This document shows positions 25,004 through 32,669 of a DNA stretch of 51,942 bases, piece after piece. Source of the stretch: an uncultured Prevotellaceae bacterium (GTDB lineage Bacteria; Bacteroidota; Bacteroidia; Bacteroidales; Bacteroidaceae). How positions within the stretch are numbered: position 1 is the first letter of the stretch; the number at the start of each line of letters is the position of its first letter. The notes under the pieces are model-generated. The model was given only the letters and a program-made list of their open reading frames with translations, was not told the DNA's origin and made no database searches. A program made the position numbers and the translations under genes. Where the stretch lies: assembly GCA_902786665.1 (NCBI GenBank), contig CADADN010000051.1, positions 34,736-86,677 of the forward strand, in the 5' to 3' direction.

Positions 25004-27343
25004 ATGAAGAAACTAATTGTCATATTGGTCGCATCCCTGACTTCTGTCGCCTGCTTGCATGCACAGTCCATCTGGGACTTGTCTCATCTGGCAAGCGTGA
25101 AGGAATCATTGGACAAGCCCGTCTATGCAACCGCCTGCAGGCAATTGTTGGATGAGGCAGACCGCCTGATGACGAAAGAGCCTGTTTCCGTGATGCTGAA
25201 AGAGTTTACTCCTGCCAGCGGTGACAAGCATGACTATATGAGTCTCGCTCGCTATTACTGGCCCGACACCACGAAGGCCGACGGACTCCCCTACATCTCG
25301 CGCGACGGCTTGTCGAATCCGGAATTGGAGAAGTATGACCGCAACCAATTGTCGACCATGACGACCGCCGTCACCACGTTGTCACTTGCATGGTATTTCA
25401 GTGGAAAGGAGGAGTATGCCCGTCGGGCTGTGGAATGGTTGAAGGTATGGTTCCTGAACAAGGACACCCGCATGAATCCCAACCTCGATTATGCGCAAAT
25501 CGCACCGGGGTTGTTCGACGGTCGTGGGCGTTGCTATGGCGTCATCGACTCCTATTCCTTTGTGGAGATGCTCGAAGGCGTGCAACTGCTTCAATCGTCT
25601 GCGTCGTTCAACAAAAAGGACCAAAAGGTGCTGAAGGACTGGTTTTCCAAGTTCCTCACATGGCTCCTCACCAGCAAGCAAGGTGTCGAGGAGGGACGGC
25701 AGAAAAACAACCATTCCGTTGCCTACGACACCCAGGTCATCGCCTATGCCCTGTTTGTGGGCAACAAGTCCCTGGCGGAGGAGATGGTCAGGGTATTTCC
25801 TGGGAAACGCATCTACAAGCAAATCATGCCCGACGGCAGCCAGCCGCAAGAGTTGGGGCGCACGTTGGCCTTCGGCTATTCCCAATACAATCTCAGCCAT
25901 ATGATTGACATCGTGCAGATGGGAAGGAAATTGGGTGTCAACATCGACGACTCCATCTCTGCCGATGGCAGCAATCTCTATCGTGGTGTCGATTTCCTCC
26001 TGCCATATGTGGGATGTCGTGTGGAGCAATGGCCTTATCAGCAAATCGGGGAATGGGATTACAAGCAGAATGAGTTTTGCAAAGACCTCTACCGCACATG
26101 GCTGCTGAGTCCTTCCAAGAAGGAATACAAGCGCATTTCCTGCGAACACCTCGTCAAGGATTTCTCCGACAGGTTCTTCCTGCTCTATTTCGTGCCGGAT
26201 ATGGTTGACGATGCCTTCGCCAGGGCCGCCTCGCAACTCCGTTTCCAAATCCAATGCGTGAAAAAGGCACGTTCGGAGGCGAAGGACAAGTCGAAGTTCA
26301 TGCCGCGCAGCGTGGAGAAGGACGGGAGCCTGCGGCTCGTCGGTGAAAGCGACTGGTGCTCGGGATTCTTTCCCGGTGAGTTGTGGCTGATGTACCAATA
26401 CGGCAAGGAGAGGTTCTGGCGCCAGCAAGCCGTGAGCAACACTTGGCGGATAGAGAACATCAAGGAATACACCGGTTCCCATGACTTGGGGTTCATGATG
26501 AACAATTCCTTTGGAAACGCCTACCGCCTGACAGGCGAGGAATCGTTCCGCGACGTACTGGTAAAATCGGCGGAGAGCCTGGCGTCGCGTTTCGACAAGA
26601 AGGTGGGGTGCATCCGCTCGTGGAGTTGGGGTACGCCCGACAGGTGGAAGTTTGCCGTCATCATCGACAACATGATGAATTTGGAATTGTTGTTCGAGGC
26701 TTCCCGCCTCACTGGCAATCAAACATACCATGACATCGCAGTCAGCCATGCGAAGAAGACGCTGCAGAATCATTTCCGTCCCGACAACTCGTCCTACCAC
26801 GTGGTGGACTACGACCCTGAGACTGGTGCCGTCGTCAAGCGCATCACGTTTCAGGGCTTCTCCGACGAGAGTGTGTGGAGCAGGGGACAGGCGTGGGGGC
26901 TTTACGGATTTACGATGTGCTATCGCTACACCAAAGACGAGGCGTTCCTCCAGCAGGCTTGCCGTATCGCTGATTTCTTCTTCTCGCAGCCTGGCCTTCC
27001 ATCCGACTTGATTCCTTATTGGGACATGCGCAACCCCGCCATCGGAACGGGACAGGAGGTGCCTCGTGACGCTTCAGCCGCAGCCATCTTCGCTTCCGCC
27101 CTTTATGAGTTGTCTTCGTATGCCAATCGGGAAAATGCCGGAAAGTATGCCGGGTTGGCAGACAAGATTCTCGACAGCCTGGTGTCTGGCTATCAAGCCG
27201 ATGCCAATACGAACCAAGGGTTCCTGTTGCTTCACTCCACGGGCAACCACCCTTCCAATGATGAGATTGACGTCCCCATCAATTATGCCGACTACTATTA
27301 CTTGGAAGCCCTGTCAAGACAAAGGGCTCTGAGGGCGTTTTGA
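25004..27343 (+). CDS. Alginate-lyase-superfamily lyase fused to GH88 unsaturated uronyl hydrolase
   Basis: The 779-residue protein has a signal peptide (about 1-20). Residues about 22-400 match the alginate-lyase alpha/alpha barrel (Pfam Alginate_lyase, PL5/PL38-like): HDYMSLARYYWPD, the NNH motif (235-237) where PL5 enzymes keep catalytic Asn-His, and DGSQPQELGRTLAFGYS. Residues about 405-775 are GH88: WCSGFFPGELW, HDLGFM (D494), IIDNMMNLELL (D555), WSRGQAWGLYGF, ending YADYYYLEAL. The lyase would cut a uronic-acid chain by beta-elimination and the GH88 part would remove the unsaturated uronyl end it creates, so the fusion joins two consecutive steps. The substrate could be glucuronan, alginate or another uronan. 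It follows the ThuA gene by 13 bp. Confidence 0.87.
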   Translation: MKKLIVILVASLTSVACLHAQSIWDLSHLASVKESLDKPVYATACRQLLDEADRLMTKEPVSVMLKEFTPASGDKHDYMSLARYYWPDTTKADGLPYISRDGLSNPELEKYDRNQLSTMTTAVTTLSLAWYFSGKEEYARRAVEWLKVWFLNKDTRMNPNLDYAQIAPGLFDGRGRCYGVIDSYSFVEMLEGVQLLQSSASFNKKDQKVLKDWFSKFLTWLLTSKQGVEEGRQKNNHSVAYDTQVIAYALFVGNKSLAEEMVRVFPGKRIYKQIMPDGSQPQELGRTLAFGYSQYNLSHMIDIVQMGRKLGVNIDDSISADGSNLYRGVDFLLPYVGCRVEQWPYQQIGEWDYKQNEFCKDLYRTWLLSPSKKEYKRISCEHLVKDFSDRFFLLYFVPDMVDDAFARAASQLRFQIQCVKKARSEAKDKSKFMPRSVEKDGSLRLVGESDWCSGFFPGELWLMYQYGKERFWRQQAVSNTWRIENIKEYTGSHDLGFMMNNSFGNAYRLTGEESFRDVLVKSAESLASRFDKKVGCIRSWSWGTPDRWKFAVIIDNMMNLELLFEASRLTGNQTYHDIAVSHAKKTLQNHFRPDNSSYHVVDYDPETGAVVKRITFQGFSDESVWSRGQAWGLYGFTMCYRYTKDEAFLQQACRIADFFFSQPGLPSDLIPYWDMRNPAIGTGQEVPRDASAAAIFASALYELSSYANRENAGKYAGLADKILDSLVSGYQADANTNQGFLLLHSTGNHPSNDEIDVPINYADYYYLEALSRQRALRAF

Positions 27344-27365
27344 GATTTCATGGAACCTACCTTTA

Positions 27366-27512
27366 GCAAAAGTAAAAAAATAACTCGGTATTATTTTAAC
27401 ATATAATTCTTGCTTTGGCAAGCGTCTCCTTCGTCGCCGAGCAGCTGTGTATCAGAATTTTTGTTTAATTCTTGGACGAGCCAAGCGGCAGAGCCGAGCG
27501 CGTGTTCTATAT
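27366..27512 (+). repeat. Intergenic repeat, family B, with several small hairpins
   Basis: The 220-bp gap before the GH5 gene holds a block sharing TTTTAACATATAATT and TCAGAATTTT with 7,128-7,220, and TAATTCTTGGAC-AGCCAA...CGAGCGC with 340-445 (minus strand). Small hairpins are CTTGC-TTTG-GCAAG and CTTGG-ACGAG-CCAAG. No gene is present. Confidence 0.55.
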
Positions 27513-27563
27513 TATTCATCCCAATTAATTTTTTAATCGTCACTTAACAAAATAGCAAAAGGA

Positions 27564-28799
27564 ATGAGAAAAAGAATCTTTTTATCGGCAATCACCATGC
27601 TGATGGCTGCCACCATGCTGATGGCTGCCGACAAGGACGGGCGGTTTGTGCACACCAACGGCCCCGACCTCATCCAGCCGGATGGCAAGAAACTCTACAT
27701 CCAGGGAACCAACTTGGGCAACTGGCTCAACCCGGAGGGCTATATGTTCGGCTTCAGCCGCACGAATTCCGCATGGATGATCGACCTGATGATCAAGCAG
27801 GCTGCTGGACCCGACTTCGCAGCGGAATTCTGGAAGGCGTTCAAGGAGAACTATGTCACCCGCGACGACATCCTCTTCATCAAGCAACAAGGAGCCAACA
27901 CCATCCGACTCCCGTTCAACTATAAACTGTTCACCGACGAGGATTACATGGGGTTGACATCGGGGCAGGATGGCTTCAAACGCATCGACGATGTTGTCAG
28001 ATGGTGCCGCGAAGCGGGACTTTACCTGATTCTTGACATGCACGACTGCCCTGGCGGGCAGACGGGCGACAACATCGACGACGGACATGGCTACCCTTGG
28101 CTGTTTGAGAGTGAAAAGAGCCAGCAACTCTTCTGCAGCATATGGCAACAAATTGCCGACCACTATAAGGACGAGCCCGTCATCCTGGGATATGAACTGG
28201 CCAACGAGCCTATCGCACATTATTTCGAGAACAAGGAGGCTTTGAACCTTCTGCTCGAACCCTTGTACAAACGTGCAGTGAAAGCCATCCGGGCGGTGGA
28301 CCCAAACCATGTCATATTGCTGGGGGGCGCACGGTGGAACAGCGACTTCTATATGTTCACTGATTGGACTTTTGACGACAACATCATGTACACCTGCCAT
28401 CGCTATGGCGGCGACCCCACGAAAGAGGCCATCAAGGACTATGTCGATTTCAGGAACAAGACAAACCTGCCGATGTACATGGGGGAAATCGGGCACAACA
28501 CGGATGAATGGCAGGCGAAGTTTGTCAAGGTGATGAAGGAGGTGAACATCGGCTACACCTTCTGGCCGTACAAGAAAATCGACGGGTCGTGCATGATGGG
28601 CATCCAAAGACCCGAGTCATGGGACAGCATCGTCGTGAGATACAGCGAAGCCCCGCGCGGCACCTACAAGGAATGGCGTGAGGCTCGTCCCGACCAGCAA
28701 CTTTTCCGCAGCCTGCTCATGCAGTATGCTGAAAACAGCCGCTTCAAAAACTGCAAGCCCCAGGAGGATTACATACGGTCGTTAGGACTGAAAGAGTGA
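27564..28799 (+). CDS. GH5 glycoside hydrolase (beta-glucanase type)
   Basis: The 411-residue protein has a signal peptide (1-21) and a GH5 barrel. It shows IQGTNLGNWLNPEGY (typical of exo-beta-1,3-glucanase-like GH5 proteins), NTIRLPFNY, YLILDMHDCPGGQ, the acid/base in YELANEP (E215) and the nucleophile in MYMGEIG (E308), then WPYKKID. Likely substrates are beta-1,3- or beta-1,6-linked glucan oligosaccharides or aryl-type beta-glucosides; the sequence does not decide. The signal peptide contains an exact 18-bp tandem duplication (27,594-27,611 and 27,612-27,629). It ends the plus-strand enzyme operon, 4 bp from the end of a convergent gene. There is no C-terminal tail. Confidence 0.9.
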   Translation: MRKRIFLSAITMLMAATMLMAADKDGRFVHTNGPDLIQPDGKKLYIQGTNLGNWLNPEGYMFGFSRTNSAWMIDLMIKQAAGPDFAAEFWKAFKENYVTRDDILFIKQQGANTIRLPFNYKLFTDEDYMGLTSGQDGFKRIDDVVRWCREAGLYLILDMHDCPGGQTGDNIDDGHGYPWLFESEKSQQLFCSIWQQIADHYKDEPVILGYELANEPIAHYFENKEALNLLLEPLYKRAVKAIRAVDPNHVILLGGARWNSDFYMFTDWTFDDNIMYTCHRYGGDPTKEAIKDYVDFRNKTNLPMYMGEIGHNTDEWQAKFVKVMKEVNIGYTFWPYKKIDGSCMMGIQRPESWDSIVVRYSEAPRGTYKEWREARPDQQLFRSLLMQYAENSRFKNCKPQEDYIRSLGLKE

Positions 28800-28803
28800 C
28801 AGG

Positions 28804-30414
28804 CTATTCGTTGGCATCAAACTTGCTTTTCCACTCCGTGATGTTGCGCTCCTTTGACGAGAAGGCTATCCCCACCTTGGTGATGGGACGCCCGTCGAGG
28901 CGGTGTTTCTCGGCATAGCCGCGTTGGTCGATTTGTCCCAATGCCTCCTCGGCGGTGCCGTCGTATTTCAGTTCGATGACATAGATGCCCTTCTGCGTTT
29001 TCAGGACGAGGTCTGCCCGCCCCTTTGCGGAAGGCTCCTCTGCGGTGATGTCGGCTCCGAACGCTGTCAGCAAGGTGTAGAGAATGGCATGGTAGTGGTG
29101 CTCTCCCTTCTCGTTGAGATGATAGGGTATGCCCGCGAAAAACACCTTGACGGCCTCGATGAATGGCGGCAAGTCGTCGGTGCGCCGGAACTGATTGAAT
29201 GCTCGGAAGAACGCGTTTTTGTTAGTGTCGAAGCCCTGCACAGCGACGACATATTGGTAAAGGCTGTTGGCGAATCCCTTTCGTACCTCTACATTGGGTA
29301 GCCCCAACACGTATTCATCGTAATCTTTGTCGTAGTCCTTGATGGTGAGGTAGCCGCTCTGGTAGAGTACGGGCAAAGGATTGCTGTAACTGTTGAAAGG
29401 GATGTCGAAGGCATCGGAAGGACAGTTCACACCGTCGATGTCGGTCAGTTGGATGGGCGGCATCTGCGCCAACATGTCGATGACGGCGCTGGGTGTCGCA
29501 CTGTCGAACCAATAGTCGGAAATCTCACCATAAGCAAAAGCTTTGAAAAGGCTGAACGGATTGTAGATATCGGTCAGGCGATGACTGAAATGATAGCCGT
29601 CGTACATCCGCTTCAATTCTGCATAGGTCTCTTCATATGATTCTCCTCTTTTTTCAGCAAGAATTTGGATGTCGGGGTGCAGTTGTGAGGTAAGTTCTTC
29701 GTCGGTGATGCCGCAGAGCGCCTCATAGGCAGGCACCAAGGAAATGTTGCCTAGGTTGTTGAGGGTGCTGAAGATGCCCATCTGCGAGAACTTGGATATG
29801 CCAGTGATGAAAACGAACTGCAGGTGGTCGTCGAGGGCCTTGAGGGGGCTGAAGAGAGTGGAGAACAGCGTGCGCACCCCTTTCTCCAACTCAGGGTCTC
29901 CGATACTGTGGAGCATGAAGGCATCGTACTCATCGACGAGGACAACGACAGGGCGACCCGTTTGGCGATGAGCCTCCAGGATGATGCGCTCAAAACGTAA
30001 ACTGCTATCAGGGGCGGGAGACACAATGCCATATTGCTCCTCATACTGTGAGAGAGAGTAACTGATTTGTCTTTCAAGCACCTCGATGGTGTAGTCCCTT
30101 GTCTTGCTGAAATCGAATCGTATGACGGGATGTCGTTCCCATTCCCAGTCGGTGGTGGCGATGAAGAGTTGTGGTTGTTGGATGCCCTCCTTGGTGGTGA
30201 AGGCCTCGAAGAGTTCACGTCGCCCCTGGAATACAGCCTCGAGTGTGGAGCAGAGCAGCGACTTGCCAAACCGTCGGGGACGGCTCAGAAAATAAGGTTT
30301 TCCCTCGGTGATCATCTTGTAGATGAGGGGTGTCTTGTCTACGTAGATGTATCCACCTGTGCGGATGCTCTCGAAGCTCTGTATGCCTACGGGGTATTTT
30401 CTTAAAGGGGCCAT
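28804..30414 (-). CDS. AAA-ATPase-like / PD-(D/E)XK nuclease-like protein (DUF1703 type)
   Basis: The 536-residue cytoplasmic protein belongs to the widespread AAA-ATPase_like plus PDDEXK_9 family. The N-terminal part has YPVGIQSFESIRTGGYIYVDKTPLIYKM and a degenerate Walker A (RPRRFGKSLLCSTLEAVF); VVLVDEYDAFM is Walker B and FVFITGISKF a sensor region. The C-terminal part (about 440-530) has a PD-(D/E)XK-like core (GRADLVLKTQKGIYVIELKYDGT). Such genes are often expanded in Bacteroidota, commonly in mobile or defence-rich areas; their function is unproven. It is convergent with GH5, 4 bp apart, with no visible terminator between. It is unlikely to belong to the PUL. Confidence 0.9.
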   Translation of the reverse strand: MAPLRKYPVGIQSFESIRTGGYIYVDKTPLIYKMITEGKPYFLSRPRRFGKSLLCSTLEAVFQGRRELFEAFTTKEGIQQPQLFIATTDWEWERHPVIRFDFSKTRDYTIEVLERQISYSLSQYEEQYGIVSPAPDSSLRFERIILEAHRQTGRPVVVLVDEYDAFMLHSIGDPELEKGVRTLFSTLFSPLKALDDHLQFVFITGISKFSQMGIFSTLNNLGNISLVPAYEALCGITDEELTSQLHPDIQILAEKRGESYEETYAELKRMYDGYHFSHRLTDIYNPFSLFKAFAYGEISDYWFDSATPSAVIDMLAQMPPIQLTDIDGVNCPSDAFDIPFNSYSNPLPVLYQSGYLTIKDYDKDYDEYVLGLPNVEVRKGFANSLYQYVVAVQGFDTNKNAFFRAFNQFRRTDDLPPFIEAVKVFFAGIPYHLNEKGEHHYHAILYTLLTAFGADITAEEPSAKGRADLVLKTQKGIYVIELKYDGTAEEALGQIDQRGYAEKHRLDGRPITKVGIAFSSKERNITEWKSKFDANE

Positions 30415-30494
30415 GGTGACAATGTGTTCGTTTGGGCTGCTAAATTAGCAAGAATAACTGATAAAACCAAATGATATGTCGAAGAAACCGTAAT

Positions 30495-30855
30495 TATTTT
30501 GCTTTTCACTCAGTTTTCATTACCTACTCATATAACAAAATGTTGTTGATGTAGTAAAGACGGTTGAGCAAAGGCAGGACAAGGTGAGCGTAGCGAACAC
30601 AGAAAATCGCAACTCTGAGATCGAGCAAGGTGAGCGTAGCGAACACAGAAAATCGCAACTCTGTTGCGTAAAAACATCACGGCGACCGTTTTAAGGGAGC
30701 GGTACCTTAATGAACGAGCACCGAGTAGGTGCGGTTGAGCCCCCTCCCGATGTCGGGAGGGGGACGGGGGGAGGGTAGGTACCCCTCCCCCAATTCGTTA
30801 CTCGGAAAAGAAAATATGTGAGCATATTTTGCTTTTCACTCAGTTTTCATTACCT
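30495..30855. repeat. 31-bp direct repeats flanking a repeat block
   Basis: An exact 31-bp sequence (30,495-30,525 and 30,825-30,855; it includes TTTTGCTTTTCACTCAG and ends TTACCT) flanks about 300 bp. That block holds two tandem family-A repeat units (30,581-30,617 and 30,627-30,663) and a GC-rich palindromic run near 30,740-30,790. The right copy forms most of the promoter of the GH43 gene. The 467-bp gap 30,415-30,881 has no coding frame. Confidence 0.85.
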
Positions 30856-30859
30856 TTGC
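30827..30859 (+). promoter_or_regulatory. Promoter of the GH43 gene
   Basis: TTTTG (30,827-30,831) and TACCTTTGC (30,851-30,859) are 19 bp apart, an excellent Bacteroidota promoter. The start codon follows 22 bp after the -7 box. Confidence 0.75.
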
Positions 30860-30881
30860 ACACGAGAAAAGCAATCTACTT

Positions 30882-32561
30882 ATGAAAATGAGACATTTGT
30901 TGGGAATCATATTCCTGGGCTTTATTTTGCAGGCTGGAGCACAAACCACGGCCAAGAGCTACAAATCCCCTTATGATGGCAACCCTATCAGTCCCTGTGT
31001 CTTCTGTGCCGACCCCACGGCATTGGCATATGATGGCAGGGTGTATGTCTATGGCTCCAACGACCATCAGCAATTCATCGCCAATGGCAAGAAGGGCAAC
31101 AACGACTATGGCGCCATCAAGTCGTTGGTGGTCTTCTCTTCCGACGACATGGTCAACTGGACCTTCCACGGCACCATCGACGTAGGGAAGCTCTGCAGTT
31201 CGTGGGGATGGCGTTTCGCCGCCTCATGGGCCCCGTCGGTGACCTGGCGCGAGGGAACCAATGGCAAACCCGAGTTTTTCCTATATTTCGCCAATAGTGG
31301 CGGCAGCATCGGCATGCTGAAAGCCGACTCCCCCATCGGGCCATGGCGCTCCCCCTTGTCAAAGCCGATGATCGACAGCAGTACGCCGGGCGTCAGTCCC
31401 TGCAACTGGATATTCGACCCCGGGGTGGTCATCGACGACAACGGTGTCGGATGGATTGCTTTCGGAGGAGGCGACCCGCAATCCAACGGTTCGGCGCTGT
31501 TCCCCGGAAACTCCCGCATCGCCAAATTGAAAAGCACCATGACATCACTTGACGGCAGCGCCGTCAAACTCCCCGCACCCTATCTTTTCGAGGCCAGCGA
31601 GTTGAATATGATGAATGGCAGGTATGTCTATACCTACAACACCTCATGGAGCGACCGTAACTTATGGTCGAGTTATGAGAAAAGGGGCAGCCAGCCGGCG
31701 CCCTCCACGTGTAGCATGTGCTACATGGTGACCGACAACCCGCTCGACCCCGACGCATGGGAATACAGGGGAGAGTATGTCGCCAACCCGGGCACATTCG
31801 GCTACGGCTATGGTAACAACCACACCCATTTGCAGAAATTCGGGGATAATTACTATCTTTTCTACCACTCCATGATGCTGGAACAGAAGATGAACACCGG
31901 AGCCTCTGGATTCCGTTCCATCGGTGTGGAAAAGGCTGTTGTCAACGAGAGCACTCAGCACATCGACAAGGTGAGGATGACCACCGGTGGCACGCCGGCC
32001 ATCAAGAACCTTGACCCGTACACCTTGCAGGAGGCAGAGACCATGGCCACTTCCGGAGGTGTCAATTACGAGGATTTCACCAACATCACCAAGGCGACGA
32101 GCATCAGCACCCTTGGCAACGATGCTTCACGCAACATGCAGGTGAAGATGGCCGCCGGGTCGTGGATCATGCTCCGCAATGTCGGCTTTGGCGATGAGGG
32201 GGCCAAGTCGTTCACCATCACTGCCAAAGGCACGGGGAAGTTGGAACTCAGGGCTACTACTGTCGGCAGCAAGGCCCTGGCAACCATCGAGTTCTCCTCC
32301 ACAGACTTTGAGGAGCACACCATCGATGTGGACCCGACCGTGTTCAAAGGGGTCAAGAAAATGTTCTTCGTCTTCACCGAGGCCACCAACGTGCAGTTCG
32401 ACTCTTGGAAGTTCTCCCCAAACGGAGCCGATGGCATCAATGGTGTCACCACGCCTGGCCAGCAGCCTTCCGCCATCTACGACTTGTCGGGAACACGTCT
32501 TCAGGAGAAGCCCCGTGACGGCATCTACATTGAGAACGGCAGGAAACACATCGCAAAATGA
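30882..32561 (+). CDS. GH43 glycoside hydrolase with CBM6
   Basis: The 559-residue secreted enzyme (signal peptide about 1-20) has a five-bladed GH43 domain (about 28-370). The catalytic residues are D44 in CADPTAL, D179 in IFDPGVVID and E237 in LFEASEL. Other blade motifs are MVNWTFHG, SWAPSVTW, HTHLQKFGDNYYLFYHS. A CBM6 follows (about 383-515, LQEAETMATSGGV, YTL, WKFSPNG), then the Prevotella-type tail (IYDLSGTRLQ, GIYIENGRKHIAK). GH43-CBM6 proteins are mostly beta-xylosidases or alpha-L-arabinofuranosidases; arabinoxylan-type glycan is the likely target. The gene has its own promoter and is probably separate from the upstream PUL. Confidence 0.9.
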   Translation: MKMRHLLGIIFLGFILQAGAQTTAKSYKSPYDGNPISPCVFCADPTALAYDGRVYVYGSNDHQQFIANGKKGNNDYGAIKSLVVFSSDDMVNWTFHGTIDVGKLCSSWGWRFAASWAPSVTWREGTNGKPEFFLYFANSGGSIGMLKADSPIGPWRSPLSKPMIDSSTPGVSPCNWIFDPGVVIDDNGVGWIAFGGGDPQSNGSALFPGNSRIAKLKSTMTSLDGSAVKLPAPYLFEASELNMMNGRYVYTYNTSWSDRNLWSSYEKRGSQPAPSTCSMCYMVTDNPLDPDAWEYRGEYVANPGTFGYGYGNNHTHLQKFGDNYYLFYHSMMLEQKMNTGASGFRSIGVEKAVVNESTQHIDKVRMTTGGTPAIKNLDPYTLQEAETMATSGGVNYEDFTNITKATSISTLGNDASRNMQVKMAAGSWIMLRNVGFGDEGAKSFTITAKGTGKLELRATTVGSKALATIEFSSTDFEEHTIDVDPTVFKGVKKMFFVFTEATNVQFDSWKFSPNGADGINGVTTPGQQPSAIYDLSGTRLQEKPRDGIYIENGRKHIAK

Positions 32562-32567
32562 CGCATG

Positions 32568-32591
32568 GCATGGGTGGGCGACCACCCATGC
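32568..32591 (+). terminator. Perfect hairpin after the GH43 gene
   Basis: A 10-bp perfect stem GCATGGGTGG/CCACCCATGC closes on a GCGA loop, a GNRA-type tetraloop, 6 bp after the stop codon. There is no T-run, so it may be an attenuator or an mRNA-protecting 3' hairpin rather than a strict terminator. Confidence 0.55.
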
Positions 32592-32669
32592 TCTCATTCA
32601 TAGGCGTGTCGTGCAAGGGCACGCACTTCCTAACCTACACGTTTTTTTACATTCACCAAACTACCATTT

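Noticed and set aside
25382-26800. A 472-codon minus-strand frame over the lyase-GH88 gene
   Set aside because: It is a shadow of a gene with clear domains on the plus strand, and its own product is His/Val-rich nonsense.
7128-27460. The shared AACATATAATT block as a common PUL promoter or operator
   Set aside because: The block has opposite orientation relative to transcription at the two sites, and a third related block lies outside the PUL, so a repeat is more likely.
28804-30414. The AAA-ATPase/PD-(D/E)XK protein as part of the PUL or of a defence island
   Set aside because: The family is widespread and often solitary; no partner defence gene adjoins it, and it is convergent with the PUL.
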